Shown here: positions 13,411 to 26,264 of the stretch, in pieces
How positions within the stretch are numbered: the stretch's first letter is position 1
Layout of the letters: every line of letters begins with the position of its first letter
Assembly: GCA_027625915.1 (NCBI GenBank)
Contig: JANTQA010000026.1
Location: 7,254,001-7,318,000 of the forward strand
Length of the DNA: 64,000 bases
Reading direction: 5' to 3'
Source of the DNA: Anaeramoeba flamelloides
Lineage: Eukaryota > Metamonada > Anaeramoebidae
Notes under the pieces: model-generated
What the model was told of the DNA's origin: nothing
The model's database searches: none
What the model saw: only the letters and a program-made list of their open reading frames with translations
Made by a program: the position numbers and the translations under genes

Positions 13411-14139
13411 ATGTCTTTTGAAAAACGACCCAAAAAGAACAATGGCAATGATTTACAAACAAAAATAAAAGAGAGTGTTAGAATTGTTGAAGAAGCTGTG
13501 ACAAGGTTTGGTTATAAAGGATTAGCGTTAAGTTATAATGGCGGTAAGGATTGTTTAACAATTTTGGATCTACTTCACTCTATTGCAACTGGGAAGACCG
13601 CGTCAAGGCTCACAAATCCAGAAAAATTAAAGGAAATTTTTGTTTTTTATTTGCACAACGAAGGAGATTTTGAAGAAATGAATCAATTTGTTGAGAAATC
13701 CTTAAACCGGTATGGCTTCCAGAATTATATAAAGTTAACAATAAATTCTTTAAAGCAAGGCCTGATCAATATTTTGAAAAATAACCCTACAAGAAAAGGG
13801 ATCATCCTTGGAACAAGGTTTGCTGATCTCAATGGAAAGAAGCAGCCCGTTTTTGCACCCACTGATGACAACTGGCCCGAGGCAATCAGGATCAGTCCCA
13901 TTATGCAATGGAATTATTCTGACGTCTGGGGGTATATTCAAAAAAACCAAGTCAAATATTGTGTTTTATATGACAAGGGATTCACTTCACTTGGCTTGAA
14001 ATCACTAACAAAGCCAAACCCCCTTTTAAAACAAAAAAATGGAGAATTCTTGCCTGCTTGGAAGTTACCAGAAAATTCCTCAGAAAGGGAAGGGCGATAT
14101 GTTACGAATTCTAATAAACAAAATATTGAAAATAACTAA
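13411..14139 (+). CDS. FAD1: FAD synthetase (FMN adenylyltransferase, PAPS-reductase-like fold)
   Basis: Single exon, 242 residues. It transfers AMP from ATP to FMN to make FAD, presumably in the cytosol. The family motifs occur in order: the pyrophosphate loop SYNGGKDC (41-48), the substrate motif GTRFADL (134-140) followed by TDDNWP (151-156), RISPIMQWNYSDVW (160-173), YCVLYDKGFTSLG (183-195), NPLL (203-206), LPAWKL (214-219) and ERxGR (225-229). The length matches the single-domain yeast FAD1 type; the extra MoCF-like domain of animal FLAD1 is absent. The ATG at 13411 lies about 30 residues before the conserved core, a normal distance. All motifs look intact, so it should be active. Confidence 0.93.
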   Translation: MSFEKRPKKNNGNDLQTKIKESVRIVEEAVTRFGYKGLALSYNGGKDCLTILDLLHSIATGKTASRLTNPEKLKEIFVFYLHNEGDFEEMNQFVEKSLNRYGFQNYIKLTINSLKQGLINILKNNPTRKGIILGTRFADLNGKKQPVFAPTDDNWPEAIRISPIMQWNYSDVWGYIQKNQVKYCVLYDKGFTSLGLKSLTKPNPLLKQKNGEFLPAWKLPENSSEREGRYVTNSNKQNIENN

Positions 14140-14282
14140 AATTAACCAACCATTAAAAAGCTATTTATTCCCAAACCCCTACATTTATTCGTTTGTTTGT
14201 TCATATTATTGTTTTTTGAATGTTTTTTTTTTTTTAATAAAGCTGAGAGGTATGTGTAAAAATGATTTCTGAAGTTTTAATG

Positions 14283-14608
14283 TTTTTTGGATAAAATTAT
14301 CGAATTTTCAGCAACTATGATACTTTTCTTGGTCTGTCCCCAAGGGCCAGGAAACTTGTCGGTATATTGGATGTTTTTAAAAACAATACATTTCATAAAC
14401 CATTGAAGATGTTTGGGTTTATTTGAATTTGAAAAAAGTATTTTCGATTTTCTCTTTACGTTTCTTCACCAAAATCACTTCCTTTCCTTTTTAAATACAA
14501 TAGAATGTTACGAAAGACACCAAATATATTTATAAGTTTCTTGGATCTTGGGAACAGACCAGAAAAGTATCATAGTTAATGAAAATATCACAATTTTATC
14601 TAAAAAAA
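14283..14608. mobile_element. Foldback MITE with about 75-base arms
   Basis: The left arm (14283-14357) and right arm (14535-14608) are inverted copies. They share AACTATGATACTTTTCT, a GGTCTGT block, CCCAAG and GAAACT, plus the outer GATAAAATT. Identity is high but not perfect. The short unique middle has no coding capacity. It sits about 140 bases after the FAD synthetase stop codon, so it may lie in or near that gene's 3' region. Confidence 0.75.
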
Positions 14609-15039
14609 TATATATATAAAGTCACGATCATTTTAAGACATTACAATTATGATAAAATAAAATTTCAAATTCAAAGTTAGACTAAACTACTACGTTCCTT
14701 TATCTTTAATCTTTTTAAGAGAGTTTATTCACAATAGAACCAAAATTACAGAACTTCTTAAACTTCATGAGACTATTATATTTATTGTTGTCAGGCTAAC
14801 CTTGATTTTTAAAAGTCTCTCGTCAAGTTAAAAAGGTGTGTTTTCATAATAATTTTTAAATGGCTGTAACAATGAATTTTCCTTAAATTCAACTTTAGGA
14901 TATTTTTTTGAAGAGATAATACCGAATAATTTTGAAAATACAGAATACTCATCTAATAAAACTGGAATTCATAAAAAAAAAATCAGATGATAATTATTGC
15001 CATGCTCAAGTTTTTTTTTTACTTTTTGGTGTAAACAGA
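14609..15039. other. Intergenic, nothing recognised
   Basis: A/T-rich spacer between the foldback MITE and the palindrome cluster; it begins with a short (TA)n tract. No gene or repeat seen. Confidence 0.4.
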
Positions 15040-15740
15040 AAATTTCCTAAATTATCTTTTTATTTCTTGAATTAAAAAAAACCAAATGGTGGTTTTTTTA
15101 GATTTTTCCGTTATATATGTTAAGTGTTCTAGTTTTTTTTTTTTGAGGTTTTCTATTGTATTTGTGAAGTTTTCTAGGTTTTTTGAGGTTTTCTATTTTA
15201 TTTATGAAGTGTTCTAGGTTTTTTTTTACTTTTAGAAATAAACAGAAAATATTAATAAATTTTCGGTTTATTTCGAAGAGTAAAAAAAACTTAACGAAAA
15301 TCTATTGATTTTCCCAATAAATAGAAAACTCAAAAATAAACTAACGAAAATATAACGATTTTTAAAATAAACAGAAAAATCAAGAAAAGCTAATTGCATT
15401 TTTTTTTTTTTACTTTTTGAATTATTTATTTCAAAAATTAAAAAAAAACCTAACGAAAACTGTCCGTAAAGTGTCTAAGTTTCCAGAATTCAAAAGAATA
15501 GAAAAAAATTAAAGATTCAACTCTATTCTTTTAAATTCTGGAAAACATAACGAAAATTTTCCGTCAAGTGCCTAAGTTTCCAGAATTCAAAAGAATAGAG
15601 AAAACCTTGATTTAACTCTATTCTTTTAAATTCTGGAAAACCTAGAACCCTAACATTTTTTTTTTACTTTTTGTAATAAATAGAAAATTTCTTAAATTTC
15701 CAGTTTATTACAAAAATTAAATAAAACCCAAACCGAAAAT
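15040..15740. repeat. Nested palindrome cluster
   Basis: Short hairpin modules lie side by side. Module one has arms CCAGAATTCAAAAGAATAGA and CTATTCTTTTAAATTCTGG and occurs twice (about 15482-15542 and 15578-15642). Module two is AATAAACAGAAAAT-type arms around a short loop, flanked by A-rich and T-rich blocks. The modules are separated by CTAACG/CCTAACG-type linkers and phrases such as AAGTGCCTAAGTTT. The same modules recur at 24906-24995, 29160-29340, 29670-29740 and 40315-40960, so they are dispersed units. No coding capacity. Confidence 0.7.
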
Positions 15741-16196
15741 ATCAAAAAAAAAAAAATATTTTTTTCAATTTATATCAATAAATAATTCTTTAATCCTCAA
15801 AATAATTGGTTACCCATTTGAAAGATATCTATTATATTTAAAATTCTTTTAAAATATATCATTATAACCTCAGAAGTGTGAAAAAAAAAAATTCAAATAT
15901 TTTTTCTATTAAATTTGAAAAAAAAATATTAATAGAAGAGCGAAAATGGGTTTTTAAACTTTAATTTCAAAATATCTCAAAAAATAATTTTTGATCAAAG
16001 ATCTTTTATTAACCAATAATGTTTATGATAATTGAGTTCTCAAAAGTTAAAAAATTAGTAAATGTTTAGTTTTTTTTTCAAATATATTTTTAATGATTGT
16101 GGTATGTAACTCACTCTGTTATTGTGAAAAAAAGTTGAGCATTTTTTTTTTTTTGAAAATTTAAAAATCTAATTCTTTGTGGCAACTTTCACATCT
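15741..16196. other. Intergenic, nothing recognised
   Basis: A/T-rich spacer without a gene or a clear repeat. Confidence 0.4.
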
Positions 16197-16303
16197 TTAA
16201 AACATGGAAATTTCAAAAAATTGAAAAATTATATTTTACTAATATTTTCAAGTGATTAGAAAAATTTAATTTTCCAATTATTAAAAATTTCCACGTTTTC
16301 AGT
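16197..16303. repeat. Short hairpin repeat
   Basis: About 36-base arms around GTGGAAATTT (ATGGAAATTT in the left arm) and GGAAAATTA-type sequence face each other across a loop of about 30 bases. It could be a tiny foldback element or a chance result of A/T-rich DNA; the matching length favours the former. Confidence 0.4.
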
Positions 16304-16671
16304 TTAGGAGTAAAAATGATTAAAATCACAAGTATTTTTTGAAGTTAATAAGAATTTAAATGAGAATTAAAAACTTTTTTCAAGTATTATATTGAACATA
16401 GATTTTCTAAATTCCAATTTCATTAAGAATATTCTAGTGGCTTGTTATATTACACAAAGAAATGCTTTTTTGAAATTGAAAAGATCCGAACAAAAGAAGC
16501 AAAAATTACTTTTTTAGGATAATTCATATTATAAAAAATATATAATTCATCAACAACCCTTAATTTTAAATCAGAATTATCTAAGAGTAAATGAATATAC
16601 CCCAAATTATATTAAAACAACCCATCTCCGACCATTAACATTTTTTGGACTTTTTCAAAATTTTTATTTTC

Positions 16672-17220
16672 TAATGTAAACCCCAATTCAAAATTTTTAA
16701 CATACTAATATTCAATTTTCTCAAAAATATTATTTATTCAATTTCTAGAATGAATACCAAAATTAAACAATATATAATTGAAATGTTAACAATTGTTAAT
16801 AAATTACAAAACTCATAATATAAAAAATAAAAAATTATTAATACTCAATAAATCATAGGTATGTTAAAAAAATTGTAGAGAGCAAAATAAAAAAATTCTT
16901 TTGTAAATTTGTTTACATTCTATTTGGAATATTGACCAATCAAATAGTGGAAAAAAATTTGTTATTATTTTTATTTGAGTTTTCTATTTTGAAATACTCT
17001 ACTTTTTCATCATATTAATTGTTTGAAATAAAAAATTTGGTCAATTAAAAAAGGTTACTTTATTTAAAAATAATGAAATGAAAAAAAAAAAATAAAAGAT
17101 GAAAAAATGAAATTTATATTTTATAAAAATCTAAATTATTTCCAATTACAATGAAATTGTATTTAGTGATTGTAGGAAATGTTTTAACTGTGTGTATAAT
17201 TTTGAATTTTTAGTTTAGAT
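16672..17220. repeat. Dispersed repeat family A, copy 1
   Basis: Starts GTAAACCCCAATTCAAAATT and ends near GAATTTTTAGTTTAG, which is an imperfect inverted copy of the start. The body aligns by eye along its length with 41349-41902 and more loosely with 44302-44945. Shared phrases include TTGTAAATTTGTTTA, TTTGAGTT and AATGAAATTGTATT. It is noncoding. TIR-like ends and three copies suggest a non-autonomous DNA element of about 550 bases. Confidence 0.65.
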
Positions 17221-19739
17221 CTTAATAAAACCTGAAAAATTTTCTAATATTTATTGAAAAATATCATTTAATATCAAGATTAAGTATCAAGTTTCCAAAT
17301 ATATTCAGATAAAATTTTGATAGCTAAATTAATGATATATTTTTTTTTAATTATTTTTAAAATGACTAATAATAAAATTAGTGATATGTTATTCATTTAT
17401 AAAATAGCTTTATCTCTGGTAAAGGGTATTTAGTTATCTAAAAACCATTTTAACGATTTAGATCAGAAATAAAAAGAACCTAATTGATTAATTTTATCAT
17501 TCTTATTGTTCTTAATATTATTCGTATTATTCTTATGATTCTTCTTCTTATTTTTATTATTCTTCTTCTTATTACTATTAACTATTTACTATTTAATTAT
17601 TATTTGAACTACTATTAATAATTGTTGGGAAATCTATAGTTATTTCACCTTTTTTTTTTTTTTGAATAATTTTTAAGATTATATAAGAATTTTTAAAAAT
17701 ATTCATGATTTTAATAATCCATTTCTTAATTTTTATCTGATCATTTGATATTAGGTTAAATTAATGACTTTTTTTTTTTTTTTTTTTTGGGGAAGGGGGA
17801 TACTTGATGTAATAAGGTTGGTTTTGTATTAACTTGGGTAGGTGTGGGTATGTGCTTAAGATTGGTTATCACTATTTTATTTTAGAAATGTAACCTAGAA
17901 TAACAAAAAACCATTCTCAAAAATTTCGGATATATTAAACAATTAGAAATTATACTTGAAATGTTATTTTTACTTATTTTTACTTGCCTCACAATTAATA
18001 GAAGTGCTACATATATACAAGGTACTAATTTCTTTTACAAAGAACCTTTTAAATAATATTCATGAATATTTATAACTTTTTACTTATTGCTAGTTTTGTA
18101 TTTTCTACTTTTAGTCATTTTTGAAATATTTACCTGTTTACTTATTTTAAAGAGACCGGATAATACTTAATATTTAACACCCCCCCCCCCCACCTACACA
18201 CAATAAATCATAATTCAAATAATGTTAAAAATCAGAAATAAATTGTATCTTTTATAACCATTTTTACAAATTAATTAAAAAAAAAGCTTTTTACATTTTG
18301 AAAAATGGCTCTATTATTTATTTTTTACTTCAATATTTTTTTTTTCTTTAAATTTCCATTTCTTTAGTTTTTTCCATAATTTCTAATTTTTTTTTGTTAT
18401 GCTTTTGAAATTAATTAAAAATCGGTTTCTTTTCTTTTCTCTTTTACTTTGATTATAAGACTTTATTTTTTTTACAAAAAGAAGATTGTTTTTCTATTGA
18501 AAAAAAAAAAAAAAAAAAAAGCTTTGATTTAGACCTTGTTTATCTACAAAAAAATGAACTTTATTCCTTTTCCAGAGATTCTCATAAAATGAAGGATTTT
18601 TTTCTTTTTCGTCTATAAAAAAAATAATTTGGTTAATTCTAACATCATTTTTTAACAAATTTTTAATATTTAAAACACAAGATCGTTTGGGAATGAAGAG
18701 ATTAAAAATTTTAAAAAAAAAATGTAAAAAATCTTCTTAAATAACTTTAACCATCTAATTTAAAGTTAAAATTATAAGTTAAAAAACTTCCTATTTTGCT
18801 CCAATTAAGTTAGAAATAATAAGAAAATCCAAAAATTTTCAAACTTTGACTACTGCGATTTGAATTCTAAATGGTAAAAAAATTTCACTTCTTTCTTTAA
18901 ATTTTCCTTTTCTAAATTGAGTTCTCAATGAATTACGCAGTAATTTGGACCACTTTTTGATAAAGGATAATGAAAATGAAGTTAAAATTTTCCAATTTAT
19001 TATTCAAATACCAGTAATCACACAATGGTTTCTCAAAATTTTTCTTTATCAACTACAATAATGTCTCAAATTTAAACAGTTTTCGTTTATTTCATATCTG
19101 TTTTATATGTATTAATCCAAAAATATTTAATTAAAAATTCACAAATAAATAATTTGGACTTATAAAATAAATTATTCGCTTTTTATTCAAAAGTTTTATG
19201 TTATTTTTGCTTTTGAAATAATAAAGTAAATTCAAAAAGGATAAAATATCTTTCCTACCTTAAATCCATTTTTCTTCATGTTTTATTCTCTGACAGTTCT
19301 TCTGTTCCAAAGAGAATAATCTTCTACAAGAGCTATATATTTTGAATTAGAAACAACAATTTCATGTTTTTTTTATATAAAACCAATAGAAAGAATATTC
19401 CCAATTGTATTTTTAAAAAGAAAGATCAAGTACTTTAAAATTAATTAAGAAATCTCTGTTAAAAAAGTCTCAAAAAAGAGGAACTAGATATTCAACTCTT
19501 AAAAAAATCGATAAAAAGAATGGAAAACAAAACACTAAACCCAATTTTCAGAATTTTTGAACCTTTAGTTATCAGATGAAAAAAGAATAAATCAAGTTTC
19601 TGATTGAATTTTCGTGACTTTGTTTTTCCATTTTTTTTATTCTTCTCTTTTGAGACAATTAAAAAAAGTTCCAAAAACCAAAACCAAAAATAAAAATCAA
19701 AACTATTAATAAAAACAAAGAAAGCGACAACTCAAAACA
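17221..19739. other. Intergenic with simple-sequence tracts
   Basis: No gene. A T/A/C-rich imperfect triplet tract (TTATTATTC type) runs from about 17497 to 17625. A T-run followed by GGGGAAGGGGG lies at 17771-17810 and an uninterrupted C12 run at 18180-18191. An A22-type run sits near 18500. The last 60 bases before 19740 are A-rich with short C/G interruptions, as upstream of other genes here. Confidence 0.5.
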
Positions 19740-22700
19740 ATGACTGAAGAAGATTTCAATAAATTTGATAAGTTAATTGGATCGTTATTAGTTACTGATA
19801 ACAAAGAAAGAATTTTAGCGGAAAAAGAATTTCACGATTTACTTTTTCACGATCCAGATTTGATCTGCAACTATTTATTACAGACTTCTGTAGACGGATC
19901 CAATTTTAACATAAAAACACTTTCACTGCTTATTCTCCGTAATACAATTCTACCTGGAAATTATTTTGTTTGGGAGAAGTATTCTCCAAACCAGAAACAA
20001 AAACTCCAAGATCAATTGCTCGAATTCCTTTTAAATATCCAAAACAAATATTTACTAAAAAGGGTTTGTGATTTAATTCAAGTCATAGCACAGAAAAATC
20101 TACCACAAGGTAAAAAATAAATTCCTATTTTTGGGTTTCCTTTTGTTTGTTTTTTAAAAAAAAAACGAAAAAAGAAAAAATTACGTAATTTTTATGAATT
20201 ATAAAAAAATCAACAACAGCACCATTTTTCCAAAAACACCCTTCAAGATCTTTTCAAAACAAATTTAAATTTTCATTGGGCTCTTTTAAATAGAATCATT
20301 ATTGTTGATTCTAAAAAAAAGTCTCTTTTCTTTCGAAATGATTAAATCCAGTGTCAACAAAAAAAAAAAAAAAAAATTCATTTTTAAATCCTTTTTCTTT
20401 TTCTAATATTAATATTAACCAAAATCTAATAATTGAATTAGGAAAATGGCCAGAATTGATCCCATTTATAATTAATTTAGCTGAAAAAGAAGAATCACTT
20501 TTAAGAGAAATCAATATGTATTTAATCAAAGAATTAATGTCTTCACTTTATGCTTATTTTGTGGATGAATTTGAGACATTTAAAGATATATTTTATAATT
20601 TTCTCAATTTAGAATATTCGCCTTTACCTGTTAGGCTATCTACAATCAAAACTACAACTTCATTTCTGATCAAATTAAATGATGAAAATGATATCAAGCA
20701 ATTAAAGGGTTTAATTAATCCCATTTTAACCACGATTTTAGAATTAGTGGAACATATTAAGAATAACAACAACAACAACAACAATAACAATAACAACAGT
20801 AATACTGATTATGATGAAAGTGTTTATCAGTGTATCAATGAATTAATCATTATTGCAGAATTCAAAGTAAAAATTTTCAATAACAATTGTAAAGATTTGC
20901 TCGAGTTAATGGGCTTAATAATCAATTCAGATGATGGCATTAGTAATCGGAACAAACAAATTGCGTTTGAATTTTTAATTTGCTTATGTGAAAACGCCAA
21001 AGGGCTAATTCTTTCAACAGAAAATTATGCCGAAAGCGTAATTAACTATAGTCTAAATATGATTTCAGATTTGGATGATGAATTAACCCTGGAGGAATTT
21101 AATGAAATTAGCCAAGAGCATTCAATTGATAATTATAATGTGGGCAATAAGGCCTTAAACCGGCTATCGCAATGTTTTGAAGGATCAGTTATTTTGCCAA
21201 TCTTATTTTTGAAAATACAGCAAATAATTGAAAATGAAAATGAAAAATGGAATATCAAAATTTCAGCATTGTCTGCGATCAGTGCTGTTGGCTATGGCTA
21301 TTCTGAAGAAATGGTTGAAGAATTGCAAATATTGTTATCGTGGATTTTACCATATTTTGAGTCAAATAATTTATTAATCAATTACCAAGCACTATTATCG
21401 ATCACTCAAATGTGCGACGATTATTCGCCATATTTACAAATCTATTTTTCTCAAGAAATTTTAAATAAAATCTTTCTTTTTTTAAATTCAAATTACAAAG
21501 AGAGCAACAATAGCAGTTCCAACAAGGAGGGCAATAACATTAATTATAATAAAGAAAATTACAAGTACTTGCAGATCCAATCAGCTAAATGTCTGACTAA
21601 TTTTTTGAATGTTGATCAGGAAATTGAAGAATTGGAAGGGCATTATGTGCAAATAATGAAAATTGCCCTGGATTTAATTGAAAATAACGAATTTATCCAA
21701 GTCAAGGAATATTGCATCAAAATGATTGCGCCAATTGCACGCTGCCTAAAAACGGATTTTCTCCAATTTTATAACGACATCGTGCCATTTTTGAAAGATA
21801 TTCTATTTGATAATAAATTAGATGACTACCCTCAATTACAGGGCAACGCCTTTGAAACATTATCGATTATCGGGATTACCGTCGGGTCAGAAAGTTTTGA
21901 AAAAGATGGCCTTGAGTGTATGGAGTGGTCACTTAATAAATTAACAAATGGCTTACAATACGAGAATCCATTGACAAATATCATTTTCCAAAGTTGGAAA
22001 AACTATTCGATGTGCTTAAAAGACAAATTTGCAAAATTTTTGCCAGCAATTATGCCAAATATTTTTGAAATTCTTAATAAACCTTACAAAATAAATACCG
22101 ATGAAAAATATTTTGATGAATCAACAGTAATTTTATTAGGCGATGTCAACATTGCCGTGAAAAATTCTGTCATTGAAGAAAAAACATTAATGCTCGAAAA
22201 TTTGATTGAAATCGTCAAAAGCTTGCCCAATAGCTTTCCAATTTACATCGAGAAATCCCTCAAATCCGTTTTACCCTTATTACAATTTTATTTTGATACC
22301 CACATTAGAAAATTGGCGGCATTTATTCTTCCCTTATTAATTAAATCAGCTTCAAATAGCCTCAACGAAAACGAAAACGAAGAATTTGGAATTTTATTAA
22401 AGGAATCAATTGAAAATTTATCGCTTTCAATTATTGAAGATTTTGTTCCTCAAGTGGTAATATTAAAATTGCAAGCAATGACAGATTTATTCCCAATAAT
22501 TGCAAGTGACATTCAAATAAACTATTGGGAGCCTCTTTGTTCAATTTTGGAAAAATTATTAAACCAAAGCTATAAAAGAAGAATGGATACAATTCATAAA
22601 TTGTTTGATCAGGATTTTAATAATAATAAAATAATTGTAAATCAACAATATGCGAAAATTGATAAAATTGAAAATTTGAAACAAAAAATTGAAAACAAAT

Positions 22701-23602
22701 ACGATTTGCAAAAAATCGAAGTGGAAGAAGAAATAATTATTTGGATTGCAGACATTTCTGAAAATATGTTCAAATATTACAATAAAGAATATATAACATT
22801 TTTTGATGAATTTTTATTTGATCATTATTATCACATTCTAGAATCAAGTAATAAGAATAGCAGTAACAATCATAATAATAATAATAATAGTAATAATGAT
22901 CATGGATCTTGTTATTGCCATTCGGATGTCAAATCTGCTCTTTGTGTTTTTGACGATTTTATTGAATATTGCGCAAGTGAAGATCCCCAAATCTTCCACG
23001 TTTTATGGGAGAAAATTGGTAAATTTTTAATCGAATTTGCAAACCATCCAAACATGGGAATTCGCCAGGCTTCGGTTTATGGACTTGGCATTTGCGCACA
23101 AATCGCGGAACAAAAATACTTTCATAATTTTGTTTCCGATTGTGTCAATTCTTTAAAAAGTTCGATACAAGAAGAAGATTCTAGAGAAGAAGAAAAGGCT
23201 ATATGCACAGATAATGCTATTTCCAGTTTGGCAAAATTCTTAAAATTTCATCCTCGCTCCTTTGATTCTGAGAAAACAGCACAATTTTGGCTACAAACTC
23301 TACCAGTGAAAGATGATGATGAAGAATCATTTGTCATATATAATTTGCTTTGTGAATTTATTGAAAATAACCAACTTAATATTCTTGGTGAGAATTTTCA
23401 AAATGTTCCACATTTAATATTTGTACTTGGCTTTGTTTTCGATTCAGAATTAATTAATCAGGAGATTCAAAAAAGAATTCTCAAAATTTTCTTTTCCTTA
23501 AAGGAAAATATTGGCATCCAAGATTTCAATTTATTAATTAATTCAATTGAAAATATCGAAATTAAAGAAAAAATTAAAAATCAAATTTTATCAAAATTAT
23601 AA
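19740..23602 (+). CDS. IPO5: Importin-5 / karyopherin beta-3
   Basis: Two exons, 19740-20109 and 20442-23602, joined in phase 1 across a 332-base GT-AG intron. The junction restores Gly-Lys-Trp-Pro-Glu, matching the conserved 'WPE' of the family. The product is about 1,176 residues, close to human IPO5 (1,097) plus two poly-Asn insertions. It is a HEAT-repeat nuclear import receptor that binds cargo and Ran-GTP and works at the nuclear pore. Family marks: the N-terminal importin helices, a DLDDELTLEEF-like acidic segment, VLPI-type helices, ALCVFDDFIEYC (about 955-966), IRQASVYGLGICAQ and YNLLCEFIENN near the end. Poly-Asn tracts at about 230-245 and 926-945 lie in loops. An ATG at 20351 is inside the intron and is not the start. 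Yeast Pse1/Kap121 is the likely counterpart. Confidence 0.92.
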
Positions 23603-24319
23603 ATAAAAAAAAATCATTTTAACAATTTTTTTTAAAAGTTAATTTTTTTAAGGGAAAAGTATTTTTTAAAAGTAAAATGAAATCTTGTTCAAGATCTTGA
23701 AAAAAATTATTTTATTGTAATTTGTGTTTCTACTTGTGAAATGGATGAGTTATACTCATTTAAACAATTTATTACTTTGAGTCTACTTTTTTGAAATCCA
23801 AAATTCACATGTTTTCAATATAAAACAAAAAATAAGTAACCTATTATTTTGTTTAAGAATTAAGTTAATTCTTGAAAATGGGAAAACATATTTTTCGTTT
23901 TATATTGGATGGTATTGATTTTCTAAAGAAAATTTTTTATTTTGTTAGAGTTTTTTAATAATTAATATTTTAATACAAATATCAGCCAATAAAACTTATA
24001 GAAGTATAGGTGATTTAATAAAAAAATATTTGAGAGATGTTGAACTAAAGTATCTCAATTAAATTTGAGATTGATAAAGTAAAAATTGCTTTATTCTTTA
24101 ATGTTTTGAAAAAAGTTGTTTTTTTGGTTTTCAAAATATGAAAAAAAATGTAACGTAAAAAAAATTTTGTTATAAATTGTTTGATCTTATTCACAAGAAA
24201 CAGTATCACAATTTAAATCATTTTTGTTGTAAGAAAAAAATTGGTTTTGAGTTTTGAGGATAAAATTACAAAATTTTCAAATATCTTAAAGAAAAGTTTA
24301 TTTTGAAATATTGAATTTG
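23603..24319. other. Intergenic, nothing recognised
   Basis: A/T-rich spacer between importin-5 and a LINE fragment. No gene; short reading frames here are low complexity. Confidence 0.4.
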
Positions 24320-25032
24320 TACTTAAAAATAAATTAGAAATTCTTGGTTTCAAACATATATCAAAAAAGCTAAAATTCATTAAAAAAGAGGACGAAAATA
24401 TCAATTGGAAAACAGAAATTTTAAAATTACTAAATATGAACTTTAATCAATTTAGAGTAAACTTAATAATAAATTGTTCTGGATGGAAAAGTCAAGAATA
24501 TTAAAAAATTATTAGGTATAATAATAATATCAACAAACAACAAGAATACTTAAAATGGAAGGGCTCTACTTCTATCTTAAAACTAGGAAATTTCACAAAT
24601 TATCTAAATAGATATTCTTACGTTTATGATAAGAATAAAATGAAAACAAAATCATGCAACCTATGCAAAAAACATTTAAACCTAGAAATCATTGAAGATA
24701 TCGATCATTTTTTATGGGACTGTCCATCCTATGAAAAAAATCGAACAACTTGGATTAAAAAACTAATTCAAATCAACAAAAATAATAAGAATAATATCTT
24801 TGATATTATTCGAAACAAAGATTCATTATTTATCTTGTCATTAGTTAATGAAAAAGATAATTATGATTCTTTATAAAAATTTCTAAACAAAAATTTAGAA
24901 ATTAGGAAAAGTGCCTAGGTTTTCAAGAATTCGTAAGAATAGAGAATAATCTTTGATTTTACTCAATTCTTTTAAATTCTGGAAAACCTAACGGCTGTAA
25001 GAGGAAATTAATTTCCTCCCTTCAAAAATAAA
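24320..25032 (+). mobile_element. LINE 3' end with inserted hairpin unit
   Basis: The C-terminal part of a non-LTR retrotransposon protein. A coding run from 24640 to 24876 includes the terminal zinc-binding segment CNLC, then DHFLWDCPSYEKNR, then a basic tail, as in zf-RVT domains. Upstream, 24325-24620 gives related sequence with at least one stop. The 3' region carries the perfect palindrome GAGGAAATTAATTTCCTC at 25001-25018, then TTCAAAAATAAAAAA. A hairpin unit of about 90 bases (24906-24995) interrupts the 3' region relative to the copy at 46213. The copy is 5'-truncated, as is usual for LINEs. Confidence 0.8.
24906..24995. mobile_element. Inserted hairpin unit in the LINE 3' region
   Basis: The arms CCTAGGTTTTCAAGAATTC and the inverted GAATTC-like/GGAAAACCTAACGG face each other around an AGAATAGAG-type inner stem. 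In the LINE copy at 45480-46275 the sequence runs from AGAAATTAGG straight into the terminal hairpin, so this copy shows a filled site and the other an empty one. It is the same module as in the clusters at 15040-15740 and 40315-40960. Confidence 0.6.
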
Positions 25033-26264
25033 AAAAAAAGAAATATTGAATTTTTAAACCAAAAACGCAATTTCTTGGTAAAATTTTAAAATAACTTTTA
25101 AAATTTAATCATTATCCTTCCTTCTTTAATCTATAAAAATATTTTTCAATTGGTTGAATATATCATTTTTTTTTGGTTAACCAAAAGTTTCATCTCAAAA
25201 ACGACAAAAAATCTTTATTTAAAAATTATTAGCAACAAAGACTTTTTATTGAATAATAATGATCAAAATAGCAATAAAAAAGGGGGAAAAATTGTTATAA
25301 TATGAGAAATAAAACGAATTTAAAAGTTTTCTTTTTCGGAAAAAATCGACAAAAAAAAATTGTTCTCACTTAACTAATAAATTTTTTTTTGTGTTTTCTT
25401 AGTTGACCAGTGATTTTTGACACATGATATATACAAAATTTGTAGTTATAGAATACAACCAATAACATATTTTAAAAATTTCCTTTTTTGCAGTAGAGGA
25501 CTGATCCCTTAAAAAATTCCTTTTTATAATTATGTTTGGATTTTCTTTTTTTTTTTAAATAAGCACAATCTTTATTTTATGTTCAGTAGGAACTTTTTGA
25601 TGGAAATTTAAAAGTAAAAATGTGATTCAAATATCAGTTTTTCTTAAGTTTGAATTGTAAAAATTATTTAAAGATGGCATTGTTTTGTTTTTTTTATTTT
25701 TTTTTTACCAATTGTTTCTTAAAAACCCTTTTTTAATTTTTTTTTCTTTCTTTTTTTTTTAATTTTTTTTTCTTTTTATTTTTTCAATTTTTTGCTTTTT
25801 GGACATGTTATTCCCCCAAATAATCCTGAAATCAATAATTTTCCGTTTTAATTAGATTTCACAAATAACAGTAAAAAAAAAAATTTAGAGTGTAAATTAC
25901 ACTACTTCAATAATAATCATTTTTATCTAATTTTTAAATTTTTGGTTCTTGGAATTTTTTCAATAAAATGGAGAGTAAAAGAAATACCAAGATATATTAA
26001 TTTTTTATTTTCAATACACTAGTATAAGTTTTTTATCTCTATTTTTTTTTTTTTTAAAATAGGAATAATTAAAATCTAACAAAGTATTAATGAATTTTGT
26101 ATTTGTAAAAAAAAATAAAAAAATTCAACGAAGAAAAATTGAATCACTTTTTAACTTTCACTGTATAAATAACAATAAAAAATAAAAAATTTCTATAATA
26201 AAAAAAAATTTGTTTATTTTTCTAGAAAATAAGTCATATTTACTATTAATTCAGAAACGTTTAA
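25033..26264. other. Intergenic with an isolated LINE-type 3' hairpin
   Basis: Mostly A/T-rich, with poly-T blocks at 25530-25800. At 25889-25903 lies AGTGTAAATTACACT followed by ACTTCAATAATAA, the same arrangement as the LINE 3' end at 5733-5755. It is probably a severely 5'-truncated LINE or a SINE using that tail. No gene is seen. Confidence 0.5.
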